From: Proluteimonas flavola
GTDB lineage: Bacteria > Pseudomonadota > Gammaproteobacteria > Xanthomonadales > Xanthomonadaceae
Direction: 5' to 3'
Assembly: GCF_021191705.1 (NCBI RefSeq)
Contig: NZ_JAIWPU010000009.1
Span: forward strand, 119,874 to 183,873
Length of the DNA stretch: 64,000 nt
The position numbers and the translations under genes were made by a program. The notes below the pieces were generated by a model, which was not told where the DNA came from, made no database searches, and was given only the letters and a program-made list of their open reading frames with translations. Shown in pieces: positions 29,597 through 38,561 of this stretch. Position 1 is the stretch's first letter. Each line of letters opens with the position of its first letter.

Positions 29597-30865
29597 CTAC
29601 GTCAGCTCGCGCAGATCCAGCCGCCGCAGCTTCGGCGCCTTCTTCGCGGTCACCGCAACCACGCCCATCGTCACGAAGCCGCCGATCACCACCGCCGGCA
29701 CCAGGCCGAGCAGGCGCGCCATCGAGCCCATGTAGAACGCGCCGATCTCGTTCGAGGAGCCGACGAACAGGCCGTTGATCGACGACACCCGGCCGCGCAT
29801 GTGGTCGGGCGTCGACAGTTGCATGATCGTCGAGCGCATGACCACCGACACGCCGTCGCACATGCCCGACAGCAGCAGGAAGAACGCCGACAGCCAGAAC
29901 GCCGTCGACAGGCCGAAGCCGACCATGCACAGGCCGAAGCCGGCGACCGCGTACAACAGGAACCGGCCCGCGTTGCGCTGGACCGGATTGCGCGCCAGCC
30001 AGATGCCCATCGCCACCGAGCCCAGCGCCGGGGCGCTGCGCAGGATGCCCAGGCCTTCCGGTCCGTAGTCGAGGATGTCGTGGATGAAGGCCGGCGCCAG
30101 CGAGATCGCGCCGCCGAACAGCACCGCGAACATGTCCAGCGCCAGCGCCGCGAGCAGGATCTGGTGGCCGAACACGAAGCGCGCGCCTTCGGCGATGCTG
30201 GCGAAGACCGGTTCGCGTTGCAGCCGCTGCGCCGGCTCGGTGACGCCCATCCGCGCCAGGAACACGATCACCACCAGCGCGAGGATCGATGCCAGCAGGA
30301 ACACGCCGGGAATGCCGAGCGGCTTGATCAGCAGGCCACCGATCGCCGGGCCGATCACCATCGCGCTCTGGAACACGATGCTGCCCAGGCTCGCGCCGCG
30401 CACGAACTGGTCGCGCGGCAGCACGCGGGCGAACAGCGCGTTGTACACCGGACCGAGAAACGCGCGGACCATGCCGGTCAGCATGATCGGCAGGTACAGC
30501 AGCCAGACGCTGCCCGCGATGAGGCCGGAGGTCAGCAGCGCCAGCAGCAGCGGCGTGATCGCCAGTCCCGCGGCGGCCGCCATGCCCAGCTTGCGCCGCG
30601 GCAGGTGGTCGACCAGATAGCCCGCGAACGGCGCGACGCAGAAGTAGGGCAGCACTTCCGCCAGGCCGATCAGGCCCAGCATCCAGGGATTGCCGGTTTT
30701 GGCGTAGATGTGCCAGCCGGCGGTGACCGCGACGATCTGGTACGACAGGATCGTGAAGATGCGGTAGCCCAGCAGGGCGCGGAAATTGCGGTTGCGCAGC
30801 GGCGCCGCGCGACTGGAATCGGAGAAGCCGGGGCCGTCCGGCTCCGGCGGCGGCGTGGGGCTCAT
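29597..30865 (-). CDS. MFS transporter, enterobactin exporter (EntS)-like
   Basis: A 422-residue inner-membrane transporter with about 12 hydrophobic segments. It has the MFS loop motif DHLPRRKLG between helices 2 and 3, and GGAISLAP and MRGRVSSINGLFVGSSNEIGAF typical of the EntS/MFS_3 subgroup. Substrate is unknown; no siderophore genes are adjacent. The ATG overlaps the sufE stop (ATGA), so translation is coupled to sufE. The gene ends just before the dksA terminator. Confidence 0.85.
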   Translation of the reverse strand: MSPTPPPEPDGPGFSDSSRAAPLRNRNFRALLGYRIFTILSYQIVAVTAGWHIYAKTGNPWMLGLIGLAEVLPYFCVAPFAGYLVDHLPRRKLGMAAAAGLAITPLLLALLTSGLIAGSVWLLYLPIMLTGMVRAFLGPVYNALFARVLPRDQFVRGASLGSIVFQSAMVIGPAIGGLLIKPLGIPGVFLLASILALVVIVFLARMGVTEPAQRLQREPVFASIAEGARFVFGHQILLAALALDMFAVLFGGAISLAPAFIHDILDYGPEGLGILRSAPALGSVAMGIWLARNPVQRNAGRFLLYAVAGFGLCMVGFGLSTAFWLSAFFLLLSGMCDGVSVVMRSTIMQLSTPDHMRGRVSSINGLFVGSSNEIGAFYMGSMARLLGLVPAVVIGGFVTMGVVAVTAKKAPKLRRLDLRELT

Positions 30866-31302
30866 GCCAGCGCGCGCTGCGCGCGGTCGCGGATGAAGGC
30901 GAGCAGGGCGGCCAGGCCGTTGTTGCGGGTCGGCGACAGATGCTTCGCCAGGCCGATGTCGGCGATGTAGTCGGCATCGGTGTCGACGATCTCGCGCGCG
31001 CTGCGGCCGCCGTAGACGCGCAGGGCCAGATAGACCAGGCCGGAGACGATCGCCGAATCGCTGGCGGCGGCGAAGTCGAGGCGGTCGGCGTCGCCGGACG
31101 CAACGATCCAGACCATCGACTGGCAACCGTGCAGGCGGTGTTCCTCGGTCTTCAGCGCATCGGGGAACCCGGGCAGCTTGCGGCCCAGATCGATCAGGTA
31201 CTGGTAGCGCTCGGACCAGTCGCCGAAAAAGGCGAATTCTTCGGCGATCGCGCGCTGCGCGTCGGCCGGCGTGGGTTCGATGGGGAAAGGAGTGGCAGTC
31301 AC
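30862..31302 (-). CDS. sufE: SufE family sulfur-acceptor protein
   Basis: A 146-residue protein that accepts persulfide from the SufS cysteine desulfurase for iron-sulfur cluster assembly. The active Cys is in the family motif HRLHGCQSMVW. The N-terminal DWSERYQYLIDLGRKLP block and the C-terminal LSPTRNNGLAALLAFI match SufE. The start is GTG; it gives normal length, while longer starts reach into the spacer before phrB. No suf operon is present here, so it is a stand-alone copy. It is divergent from phrB. Confidence 0.92.
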   Translation of the reverse strand: MTATPFPIEPTPADAQRAIAEEFAFFGDWSERYQYLIDLGRKLPGFPDALKTEEHRLHGCQSMVWIVASGDADRLDFAAASDSAIVSGLVYLALRVYGGRSAREIVDTDADYIADIGLAKHLSPTRNNGLAALLAFIRDRAQRALA

Positions 31303-31499
31303 GATGGAATCGGGCTCTCGGAAGCGGACATGCGTTCGCAAGCCCGGTATTGTGACCGATCCCGTTCGCGGGCACCGCGGGCGACGGCCGGCACTGACCG
31401 GCTCCCGCGTTCGCTGTGGTTTACAGCACACCGGTTTCTCACGATCCTCACGCCTGTTCACAGAATGTCCGCCGCTGTTCGGCGCAAGGGGGAGGCGCT

Positions 31500-32915
31500 G
31501 TGGCAAACGCGATCGTCTGGTTCCGGAACGACCTGCGACTCGATGACAATCCGGCCCTGCGTGCCGCACTGGATGCGGGTTTCGCGCCTGTCTGCGTGTA
31601 TGTCCAGGCGCCCGACGAAGAGGGCGACTGGGCCCCGGGCGCGGCGTCGAACGCGTGGCGCCACCGCTCGCTGGCCGCGCTGGACGCGGAACTGCGCAAG
31701 CGCGGCAGCCGCCTGCGCCTGTTCCATGGCCCCAGCCACGCCACGCTCGAGACGCTCGTCGACACCTGCGAAGCCGAGGCCGTGTTCTGGAACCGGCGCT
31801 ACGAGCCCGCGATCGAGGCGCGCGACACCGGGATCAAGCGCGATCTGCGCCAATCGGGCGTGCGCGCCGAGAGCCACAACGGCGCGCTGCTGTTCGAGCC
31901 CTGGTCGCTGCAGACCGGGCAGGGCGGGCCGTACAAGGTGTTCACCCCGTTCTGGCGCAAGGCACTGGCCGAATGGCAGGCCCGCGAGACCTGGCATGCA
32001 CCGCGCGTGCTGCCGGCCGTGGACAGCGGGCCATCGGGCGTTGCACTCGCCGACCTGCATCTCGCGCCATCGCGGTCCTGGGACGCCGGATTCTGGGAAT
32101 TCTGGCAACCCGGCGAGGCTGGCGCCCACGAAGCGCTGGAGGTCTTCATCGACGGCGCGCTCCGCGGCTACCGCGCGAGCCGCGATCGCCCCGACCAGGC
32201 CGGCACCTCGCGCCTGTCGCCGCATCTGCATTTCGGTGAGATCGCGCCCTGGCGCGTCGTCGCTGCGCTCGAAGCCGAACGCAGCGCGTCGACCGCGCCC
32301 GACATCGATGCGTGCGTGCGCGAGCTGGGCTGGCGCGAGTTCGCCCATCACCTGCTGCACCATTTTCCCAAGACGCCCGAGCAGAACTTCAATCCGCGCT
32401 TCGAGCGCTTCCCGTGGGCGCGCAGCGAGCCGGCGAAGCTCGAGGCCTGGCGACACGGTCGTACCGGTGTGCCGATCGTCGACGCCGGCCTGCGCGAACT
32501 CTGGCACGTCGGCTGGATGCACAACCGCGTCCGGATGATCGTCGGCAGCTGGCTGTGCAAACACATGCGCATTCACTGGCAGGAAGGCGCGCGCTGGTTC
32601 TGGGACAGCCTGGTCGATGCCGATCTCGCCAACAACACGCTGGGCTGGCAATGGATCGGCGGCACCGGAGCCGACGCCTCGCCGTACTTCCGCGTGTTCA
32701 ACCCGGTGACCCAGGCGCAGAAGTTCGATCCCTCCGGCGACTACATCGCCCGCTGGGTGCCCGAACTCGCCGCAATGCCGATGCCCGTGCGCGCCAGTCC
32801 GTGGACCGATCCCAATCTGCTCAGGTCCGTCGCGCCGGATTACCCAGTCACGCCGATCGTCGATCTGGCCGCAGGCCGCGAGGCCGCACTGGCCGCCTAC
32901 CAGGCCTCGCGCTGA
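31500..32915 (+). CDS. phrB: Deoxyribodipyrimidine photolyase
   Basis: A 471-residue flavoprotein that repairs UV-induced cyclobutane pyrimidine dimers using blue light. The N-terminal antenna domain begins IVWFRNDLRLDDNPAL. The FAD-binding C-terminal domain carries SRLSPHLHFGEI, then the RMIVGSWLCKHMRIHW and FWDSLVDADLANNTLGWQW blocks, and ASPYFRVFNPVTQ. These hold the FAD and tryptophan electron-chain residues of class I CPD photolyases. The GTG start follows a good GGGGGAGG ribosome site; an upstream ATG extends poorly. Confidence 0.95.
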   Translation: MANAIVWFRNDLRLDDNPALRAALDAGFAPVCVYVQAPDEEGDWAPGAASNAWRHRSLAALDAELRKRGSRLRLFHGPSHATLETLVDTCEAEAVFWNRRYEPAIEARDTGIKRDLRQSGVRAESHNGALLFEPWSLQTGQGGPYKVFTPFWRKALAEWQARETWHAPRVLPAVDSGPSGVALADLHLAPSRSWDAGFWEFWQPGEAGAHEALEVFIDGALRGYRASRDRPDQAGTSRLSPHLHFGEIAPWRVVAALEAERSASTAPDIDACVRELGWREFAHHLLHHFPKTPEQNFNPRFERFPWARSEPAKLEAWRHGRTGVPIVDAGLRELWHVGWMHNRVRMIVGSWLCKHMRIHWQEGARWFWDSLVDADLANNTLGWQWIGGTGADASPYFRVFNPVTQAQKFDPSGDYIARWVPELAAMPMPVRASPWTDPNLLRSVAPDYPVTPIVDLAAGREAALAAYQASR

Positions 32916-33089
32916 CGCGCGAGCGCGGCGTCCGCGCCGCTGTGCCTGGGAGAGGTCGATGCGGGCTGAACGTTGTCCGTCTGCGCGCCGGGTCCGTCAC
33001 TCCGTGTGCATTATGAACAGGCTAAGTTCTGCTTCGATTTCAACGATCCGGGCACCGTCGCCCGCACCGGACACCAGGAGACCCACACC

Positions 33090-33767
33090 ATGCGCAGACT
33101 CACCACTGCAGGCCTCACCACCGCGCTCGCCAGCACCCTGCTGCTGTCCAGCTGCGCCACCTATACCGGTCAGACCAATGCACCGGACGATCCGAACCGC
33201 ACCCGCAACAACGCGCTGATCGGTGCGGGTATCGGCGCGGTTGCCGGCCTGCTCAGCGGTGGCGATGCGACCGAGCGCCGCCAGCGCGCGATGGTCGGCG
33301 CGGGTGTCGGCGGCCTCGCCGGTGGCGCGGTCGGCGTGTATCAGGATCGCCAGGAAGCCGAACTGCGTCGCCAGACCCAGGGCACCGGCATCGTGGTCGA
33401 TCGCGACGGCGACGTCATCAAGCTCAACCTGCCCGACGGCGTGACGTTCGACTTCGGCAAGGCCGATCTCAAGTCGCAGTTCTACCCGGCGCTCAACAAC
33501 GTCGCCCGCACGCTCGCCGAGTACGACCAGACGATCGTGGAGATCTCCGGCCACACCGACAGCGTCGGCAGCGACGCGGTCAACCAGAGCTTGTCCCAGC
33601 AGCGCGCCGACTCGGTGGGCAACTACCTGATCGGCCAGGGCCTGCTGCGCCAGCGCTTCGAGATCGTCGGCTTCGGCAAGACGCGTCCGATCGCCGACAA
33701 CAGCACCGAGCAGGGCCGCGCGCTGAACCGCCGCGTCGAGATCCGGGTGATTCCGCTGCAGTCGTAA
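33090..33767 (+). CDS. OmpA-family lipoprotein with glycine zipper
   Basis: A 225-residue outer-membrane lipoprotein with lipobox LLLSSC. A glycine-zipper region follows (ALIGAGIGAVAGLLSGG, then AGVGGLAGGAVGVYQD). The C-terminal OmpA domain (about 110-225) has the peptidoglycan-binding motif ISGHTDSVGSDAVNQSLSQQRAD and NRRVEIRV. It should tether the outer membrane to the cell wall, like YiaD. A CAGGAG ribosome site precedes the ATG and a strong terminator follows, so it is probably a single-gene unit. Confidence 0.9.
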   Translation: MRRLTTAGLTTALASTLLLSSCATYTGQTNAPDDPNRTRNNALIGAGIGAVAGLLSGGDATERRQRAMVGAGVGGLAGGAVGVYQDRQEAELRRQTQGTGIVVDRDGDVIKLNLPDGVTFDFGKADLKSQFYPALNNVARTLAEYDQTIVEISGHTDSVGSDAVNQSLSQQRADSVGNYLIGQGLLRQRFEIVGFGKTRPIADNSTEQGRALNRRVEIRVIPLQS

Positions 33768-33788
33768 TCCGCGCTGCGCGCTTCACAA

Positions 33789-33818
33789 GAAAGCCCCGGC
33801 AGTGCCGGGGCTTTTTCT
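33789..33818 (+). terminator. Intrinsic terminator after the OmpA-like gene
   Basis: A 10-base stem AAGCCCCGGC/GCCGGGGCTT with loop AGT, followed by TTTTT. Confidence 0.93.
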
Positions 33819-33832
33819 ATGCGCGGTGATTC

Positions 33833-33898
33833 TGTGGGAGCGCGCTTGCGCGCGAAGGGCTCTACCGGGAAAGCGCCATCGCGCGCGAGCGCTCACAC
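33833..33898. repeat. REP doublet (GTGGGAGCGCGCTTGCGCGCG type)
   Basis: Two inverted arms, TGTGGGAGCGCGCTTGCGCG and a degenerate reverse copy ending GAGCGCTCACAC, separated by about 25 bases. They belong to the same repeat family as the two doublets between moeA and moeB. It lies between the OmpA terminator and the end of fadA. Confidence 0.7.
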
Positions 33899-33933
33899 AC
33901 CCGGATCAGCGGGCCCCCATCCGGAATGCGGGC

Positions 33934-35139
33934 TCAAAGCGCCTCGATCACGCCCGCCGCGCCCATGCCCGTGCCGATGCACATCGTCACCAGGCCGTAG
34001 CGCTTTTTGCGACGGCGCATGCCGTGGACGATGGTCGCGGTGCGGATCGCACCGGTCGCGCCCAGCGGATGGCCCAGCGCGATCGCGCCGCCCAGCGGAT
34101 TGACCTTGGACGGATCGAGCTTGCTGTCGCGGATCACCGCCAGCGCCTGCGCGGCGAAGGCTTCGTTGAGTTCGATCCAGTCGATGTCGTCGAGGGTAAG
34201 GCCGGCCTGCGCCAATGCCTTGGGAATCGCCGCGATCGGGCCGATGCCCATGACTTCAGGGCGCACGCCGGCGACCGCGAAGCTGACGAAACGCGCCAGC
34301 GGCTTGAGGTCGTAGTCCTGCACCGCGCGCCCGGAGGCGAGCAGGATGCCGGCGGCACCATCGCTCATCTGCGAGCTGTTGCCGGCCGTCACCGAACCGC
34401 CGAACTGGCCGTTGCGGAACACCGGACGCAGCTTGGTCAGGCCCTCGATCGACGAATCCGGACGCGGCCCCTCATCGGTGTCGACCAGCAGCTTGCGCAG
34501 GCGCACGGCGTTGCCGGCGAGGTCGGGCTGGTGGGAAACGATCTCGTAGGGGCTGATCTCGTCCTTGAACTCGCCGGCCTGGATCGCGGCGATCGCCTTC
34601 TGGTGCGAGGCGAGGGCGAAGGCGTCCTGGTCCTCGCGCGAGACCTTCCATTCCTCGGCGACCTTCTCGGCGGTGATACCCATGCCATAGGCGATCGCGA
34701 CGTGGTCGTCCTTGAACACGCTCGGGGACAGCGCGACCTTGTTGCCCATCATCGGCACCATCGACATCGATTCGGTGCCGCCGGCGAGCATCAGGTCGGC
34801 GTTGCCGAGACGGATCTCGTTCGCCGCCAGCGCGACGGCCTGCAGGCCGGAAGAGCAGAAGCGGTTGACGGTCTGCGCGGCCACGGTGTCGGGCAGGCCG
34901 GCCAGCAGCACGCCGATGCGCGCCACATTCATGCCTTGCTCGCCCTCGGGCATCGCGCAGCCGATCACGGCGTCGTCGATGCGGTTGACGTCGATGCCCG
35001 GCGCCTGGGCGACGACGGCCTTGAGCACGTGCGCCAGCATGTCGTCGGGACGGGTGTTGCGGAACACGCCCTTCGGCGCCTTGCCCACCGGGGTGCGGGT
35101 GGCGGCGACGATGTAGGCGTCCTGGATGTGCTTGCTCAT
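33934..35139 (-). CDS. fadA: Acetyl-CoA C-acyltransferase (3-ketoacyl-CoA thiolase)
   Basis: A 401-residue thiolase catalysing the last step of fatty-acid beta-oxidation, cleaving 3-ketoacyl-CoA to acetyl-CoA. The acylated Cys is C95 in VNRFCSSGLQA. NEAFAAQ, GGAIALGHPLGATGA and the second Cys in CIGTGMGAAG complete the active site. Length is normal. The start is the ATG after GGAG; earlier in-frame codons lie in the repeat element. It is the second gene after the fadN-type gene, and the repeat element lies between them. Confidence 0.93.
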   Translation of the reverse strand: MSKHIQDAYIVAATRTPVGKAPKGVFRNTRPDDMLAHVLKAVVAQAPGIDVNRIDDAVIGCAMPEGEQGMNVARIGVLLAGLPDTVAAQTVNRFCSSGLQAVALAANEIRLGNADLMLAGGTESMSMVPMMGNKVALSPSVFKDDHVAIAYGMGITAEKVAEEWKVSREDQDAFALASHQKAIAAIQAGEFKDEISPYEIVSHQPDLAGNAVRLRKLLVDTDEGPRPDSSIEGLTKLRPVFRNGQFGGSVTAGNSSQMSDGAAGILLASGRAVQDYDLKPLARFVSFAVAGVRPEVMGIGPIAAIPKALAQAGLTLDDIDWIELNEAFAAQALAVIRDSKLDPSKVNPLGGAIALGHPLGATGAIRTATIVHGMRRRKKRYGLVTMCIGTGMGAAGVIEAL

Positions 35140-35154
35140 TGCGTTCTCCGAACG

Positions 35155-35294
35155 CCGGGATTGGGGAGTCGGGATTCGGGATTCGAAAAGGCGAATCCAG
35201 TGTCCGAACGAAGCCTGCACCCGGCGAAATATTGAGTTGGAGGGCTTCGGAATCCGCCGTTGCGAATCCCGAATCCCGAATGCCGAATCCCTCG
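35155..35294. repeat. Inverted GGGATTCG heptamer element between fadN and fadA
   Basis: The left arm (35155-35190) has GGGATTG, GGGAGTC, GGGATTC and GGGATTCG. The right arm (35262-35294) has GCGAATCCCGAATCCCGAAT and a further degenerate unit. About 70 bases lie between. The arms can fold into a long hairpin in the fadN-fadA transcript. Confidence 0.65.
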
Positions 35295-35299
35295 GAACG

Positions 35300-37672
35300 T
35301 CAGTTCCGCAACGGCTTGCCGGTCTTGAGCATGTGGCCGATGCGCGCCTGGGTCTTTTCCTGCTGGGCGAGCTCGACGAAGTGCCTGCGCTCCAGGCGGA
35401 TCAGCCAGTCCTCGTCGACGACCGCGTTGCGGTCCACGTCGCCGCCGCACAGCACGGTGGCGATGCGTTCGGCGATCTCGTAGTCGTATTCGCTGACGAA
35501 ACGGCCCTCGAGCATGTTGACCAGCAGCATCTTGAACGTGGCGATGCCGACGTCGCCGGCGACGCGGATCGCGCGCGCGGGCAGCGGCGGGCGGTAGCCG
35601 GCCTCGGCCAGCGCCGATGCCTGCTGGCGCGCGACGTGCAGCAGCTCGAACGCGTTGAAGGTCACGATGTCATCGCTGCGCAGCAGGCCGAGTTCCTTGG
35701 CGTTGACCGCCGAGTTCGAGACCTTGGCCATCGCGATGGTCTCGAAGGTCTTCTTCAGCTCGGCGAACACGTCGCCGTTCGGCCCCGCGGCCTCGGACGC
35801 GCGCACCGCCAGTTCCTTCAGGCCGCCACCGGCCGGCAGCAGGCCGACGCCGGCTTCGACCAGACCGATGTAGCTTTCGAGATGCGCGACGGTGCGCGCG
35901 CTGTGCATCTGGAACTCGCAGCCACCGCCCAGCGCCAGACCGCGCACGGCCGCGACGACGGGCACCAGCGAATACTTGATGCGCTGGCTGGTCTTCTGGA
36001 AGTTCTCGACCATCGCCTCGAACGCGTCGACCTTGCCGGCCTGCAGCAGGCCCAGCGCACCGGCGAGATCGGCACCGGCCGAGAACGGCTCCTTCGGCTG
36101 CCAGATCACCACGCCCTTGAACTTGCGCTCGGCGATGCCGATCGCCTCCTGGATGCCGTCGAGCACATGGTCGGAGACGGTGTGCATCTTGGTCTTGAAG
36201 CTGATCACGCCGATGTCGTCGCCGTCCGTCCACAGACGGATGCCGTCGTTTTCGTACGCCGTCTCGCCCTGTTCGAAGCGCTCGCCCAGCAGCGGATCGG
36301 GGAAGCGCTGGCGACGGTACACCGGTAGCGCGGAGCGCGGCAGTTTGGCGTTCCTGGACGGGCTGTAGCTGCCTTCGGCGGCATGCACGCCCTCGCGGCC
36401 GTCGAACACCCAGTCGGGCAGGGGCGCGCTGCTCATGGTCTTGCCGGCGACGATGTCCTCGGCGATCCAGTCGGCGACCTGCTTCCAGCCGGCGGCCTGC
36501 CACAGTTCGAATGGACCCTGCTGCCAGCCGTAGCCCCAGCGGATCGCCAGATCCACGTCGCGCGCGGTCTCGGCGATGTCTTCCAGATGCACGGCGCTGT
36601 AGTGGAACAGGTCGCGCAGGATCGCCCAGACGAACTGCGCCTGCGGGTGTTCGCTCGCGCGCAGTTGGGCCATGCGCTCGGCCGGGTCCCTGGTCTTGAG
36701 GATCGCGACGACCTCGTCGGCGGCCTTGCGGTCGGAGGCGCGGTAGTCCTGCTTGTCCAGATCGAGGACCAGGATGTCCTTGCCGGCCTTGCGGAAGATG
36801 CCGGCGCCGGTCTTCTGGCCCAGCGCGCCCTTGTCGATCAGCGCCGTCAGCCACTTGGGCGAGGCGAAGTACGCGTGCCAGGGATCCGCGGGCAGCGTAT
36901 CGGCCATCGTCTTGATGACGTGCGACATGGTGTCCAGACCGACGACGTCCGAGGTGCGGTAGGTCGCCGACTTCGGGCGGCCGAGCAGGGGGCCGGTCAG
37001 GGCATCGACCTCGTCGAAGCCGAGCTTCGATTCCTGGGTGTGGTGGATCGTCGACAGGATCGAGAACACGCCGATCCGGTTGCCGATGAAGTTCGGGGTG
37101 TCCTTGGCATAGACCACGCCCTTGCCGAGCTGGGTCACCAAGAAGGCTTCGAGGCCTTCGAGCACCGACTGGTCGGTGGTCTTCGCCGGAATCAGTTCGG
37201 CCAGATGCATGTAGCGCGGCGGGTTGAAGAAATGCACGCCGCAGAAACGATGGCGCAGTTCTTCGGGAAGAACGTCTGCCAAGGCATTGATTCCAAGGCC
37301 CGACGTGTTGCTGGCCAGCACCGCGTGCGCCGGCACGTGCGGGGCGATCTTTCGGTAGAGGTCCTGCTTCCAGTCCATCTTCTCGGCGATCGCCTCGATG
37401 ATCAGGTCGCAGCTTTCGAGTTCGGCCAGGCCGGTTTCGTAGTTCGCGGGGACGATGGCCTCGGCCAGCGACTTGCTGCTCAGCGGGGCCGGGCTCAGCT
37501 TGGCGAGGTTTGCGAGCGCCTTGCGCACCACGCCGTCCTTGTCGCCCTCCTTGGCCGGCAGGTCGAACAGGACCGTGTCGATCCCGGCGTTGGTCAGGTG
37601 CGCGGCGATCTGCGCGCCCATGACACCCGCACCCAGAACCGCGGCGCGACGTACAAGCAGTTTCTCAGACAT
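35300..37672 (-). CDS. fadN: 3-hydroxyacyl-CoA dehydrogenase/enoyl-CoA hydratase, FadN-type domain order
   Basis: A 790-residue bifunctional beta-oxidation enzyme. The N-terminal NAD-binding Rossmann fold has GAGVMGAQIAAHL. The dehydrogenase region with NTSGLGI and FFNPPRYMHLAELI follows, and the crotonase domain lies toward the C-terminus (FSAGADLAGALG, LALGGGCEFQMHS). This order is the reverse of E. coli FadB, where the hydratase comes first, and fits FadN of Bacillus and its relatives. The start is the second ATG of two, preceded by GGAG. Together with fadA it converts enoyl-CoA to a shortened acyl-CoA plus acetyl-CoA. A PsrA-like regulator lies upstream. Confidence 0.88.
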   Translation of the reverse strand: MSEKLLVRRAAVLGAGVMGAQIAAHLTNAGIDTVLFDLPAKEGDKDGVVRKALANLAKLSPAPLSSKSLAEAIVPANYETGLAELESCDLIIEAIAEKMDWKQDLYRKIAPHVPAHAVLASNTSGLGINALADVLPEELRHRFCGVHFFNPPRYMHLAELIPAKTTDQSVLEGLEAFLVTQLGKGVVYAKDTPNFIGNRIGVFSILSTIHHTQESKLGFDEVDALTGPLLGRPKSATYRTSDVVGLDTMSHVIKTMADTLPADPWHAYFASPKWLTALIDKGALGQKTGAGIFRKAGKDILVLDLDKQDYRASDRKAADEVVAILKTRDPAERMAQLRASEHPQAQFVWAILRDLFHYSAVHLEDIAETARDVDLAIRWGYGWQQGPFELWQAAGWKQVADWIAEDIVAGKTMSSAPLPDWVFDGREGVHAAEGSYSPSRNAKLPRSALPVYRRQRFPDPLLGERFEQGETAYENDGIRLWTDGDDIGVISFKTKMHTVSDHVLDGIQEAIGIAERKFKGVVIWQPKEPFSAGADLAGALGLLQAGKVDAFEAMVENFQKTSQRIKYSLVPVVAAVRGLALGGGCEFQMHSARTVAHLESYIGLVEAGVGLLPAGGGLKELAVRASEAAGPNGDVFAELKKTFETIAMAKVSNSAVNAKELGLLRSDDIVTFNAFELLHVARQQASALAEAGYRPPLPARAIRVAGDVGIATFKMLLVNMLEGRFVSEYDYEIAERIATVLCGGDVDRNAVVDEDWLIRLERRHFVELAQQEKTQARIGHMLKTGKPLRN

Positions 37673-37724
37673 TTGCTCCATCCCTTTGTTTCAAAAAGAA
37701 AACCGGCGTGAGCCAGGCTGGTGG

Positions 37725-38345
37725 TCAGGCGCGGAACCCGGCTGCGGCGAAGCGGATCAGCTCGCCGGCGATCCGGGTGCGGTGCGCATGTTCGGTGGTG
37801 CCTGGCGGACGCTTGATCAGGCCGAAATCGGCCATCGCATATGTCAGTGCGCCGGCGAGGAAATCGAGGCGACCGTAGAGCTCGGCCTTGCCGAGATCCG
37901 GCAGGCAGACGGCGAGGGCGCCTGCGAATTCGCGCGGCACATGCCCGTACTGCTCGGAGAGGAACTTGCGCAGGGCGTCGTTCTTCTCCACATACGCGCG
38001 GGCAATGACCCGGACGAAGGCGCCGCTGCCGGCGCGGCCACTGGCCATATCCAGCGCGGGCTCGACGAAGGCGGCGATGATCGGCTCGATCTCGCCGGGC
38101 TGTTCGGCCAGTGCACGCTTCAGTTGGGCGAGCCGCTGCGCGCTCATCTGGTCCATCCGGCGGCGGAACACCTCGTTGACGAGGTTCTCCTTACTGCCGA
38201 AGTGGTAGTTGACCGCGGCGATGTTGACATCCGCCCGGCTGGTGACCTGGCGCAGCGACGTGCCCGCGAACCCGTGGGTCGCGAACAGTTCTTCGGCGGC
38301 GCCGAGGATCTTGTCCTTGGTGGAGAACTGGGCGGTACTGGCCAT
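37725..38345 (-). CDS. psrA: TetR-family regulator, PsrA-like
   Basis: A 206-residue repressor. The N-terminal helix-turn-helix runs from KDKILGAAEELFATHGFAGTS to NYHFGSKENLVNEVF, typical of TetR proteins. The C-terminal part (about 60-206) is a helical ligand domain. In Pseudomonas PsrA senses long-chain fatty acids and controls fad genes. Here the gene lies just upstream of fadN and fadA on the same strand, and a perfect CAAAC-N4-GTTTG palindrome lies 17 bases before its start, as expected for PsrA self-repression. Ligand and regulon are inferred. Confidence 0.8.
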   Translation of the reverse strand: MASTAQFSTKDKILGAAEELFATHGFAGTSLRQVTSRADVNIAAVNYHFGSKENLVNEVFRRRMDQMSAQRLAQLKRALAEQPGEIEPIIAAFVEPALDMASGRAGSGAFVRVIARAYVEKNDALRKFLSEQYGHVPREFAGALAVCLPDLGKAELYGRLDFLAGALTYAMADFGLIKRPPGTTEHAHRTRIAGELIRFAAAGFRA

Positions 38346-38362
38346 GACGACGGGTGCTCGAT

Positions 38363-38376
38363 CAAACGCTTGTTTG
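38363..38376. promoter_or_regulatory. PsrA-type operator
   Basis: CAAACGCTTGTTTG is a palindrome of 5-base arms with a 4-base centre, matching the known PsrA motif (G/C)AAAC-N2-4-GTTT(G/C). It lies between the psrA start and the ndk promoter region, so it may also touch the divergent promoter. Confidence 0.7.
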
Positions 38377-38477
38377 GATTCTGGGGGCCAAGCGCCTGAC
38401 GCGTCAATGACCGACAACCCACCCGGGGCCGACGCAGTTGCAGCGGATACGTTAGAATTGCCGCAGCCATGTTGGCT

Positions 38478-38503
38478 AAACCCGCGTTTCGGCGCGGGTT
38501 TTT
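38478..38503 (+). terminator. Terminator-like hairpin in the ndk leader
   Basis: AAACCCGCG and CGCGGGTTT pair perfectly around a 6-base loop and end in a T-run. It lies about 20 bases after a TAGAAT box (38453-38458) and 59 bases before ndk. It could be a leader attenuator, or terminate a tiny transcript; no gene precedes it on this strand. Confidence 0.6.
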
Positions 38504-38561
38504 CCATGTAGACTCGGCCGTTCCGGAGTGGACGGCCCCATTCCAGACCGGAGAACACCAG

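Noticed and set aside
29801..30970. 389-codon open frame on the plus strand
   Set aside because: Antisense to the MFS gene; extreme Arg/Gln/His composition.
38469..38561. 31-residue extension of ndk
   Set aside because: It translates the terminator hairpin and makes the enzyme longer than any usual Ndk.
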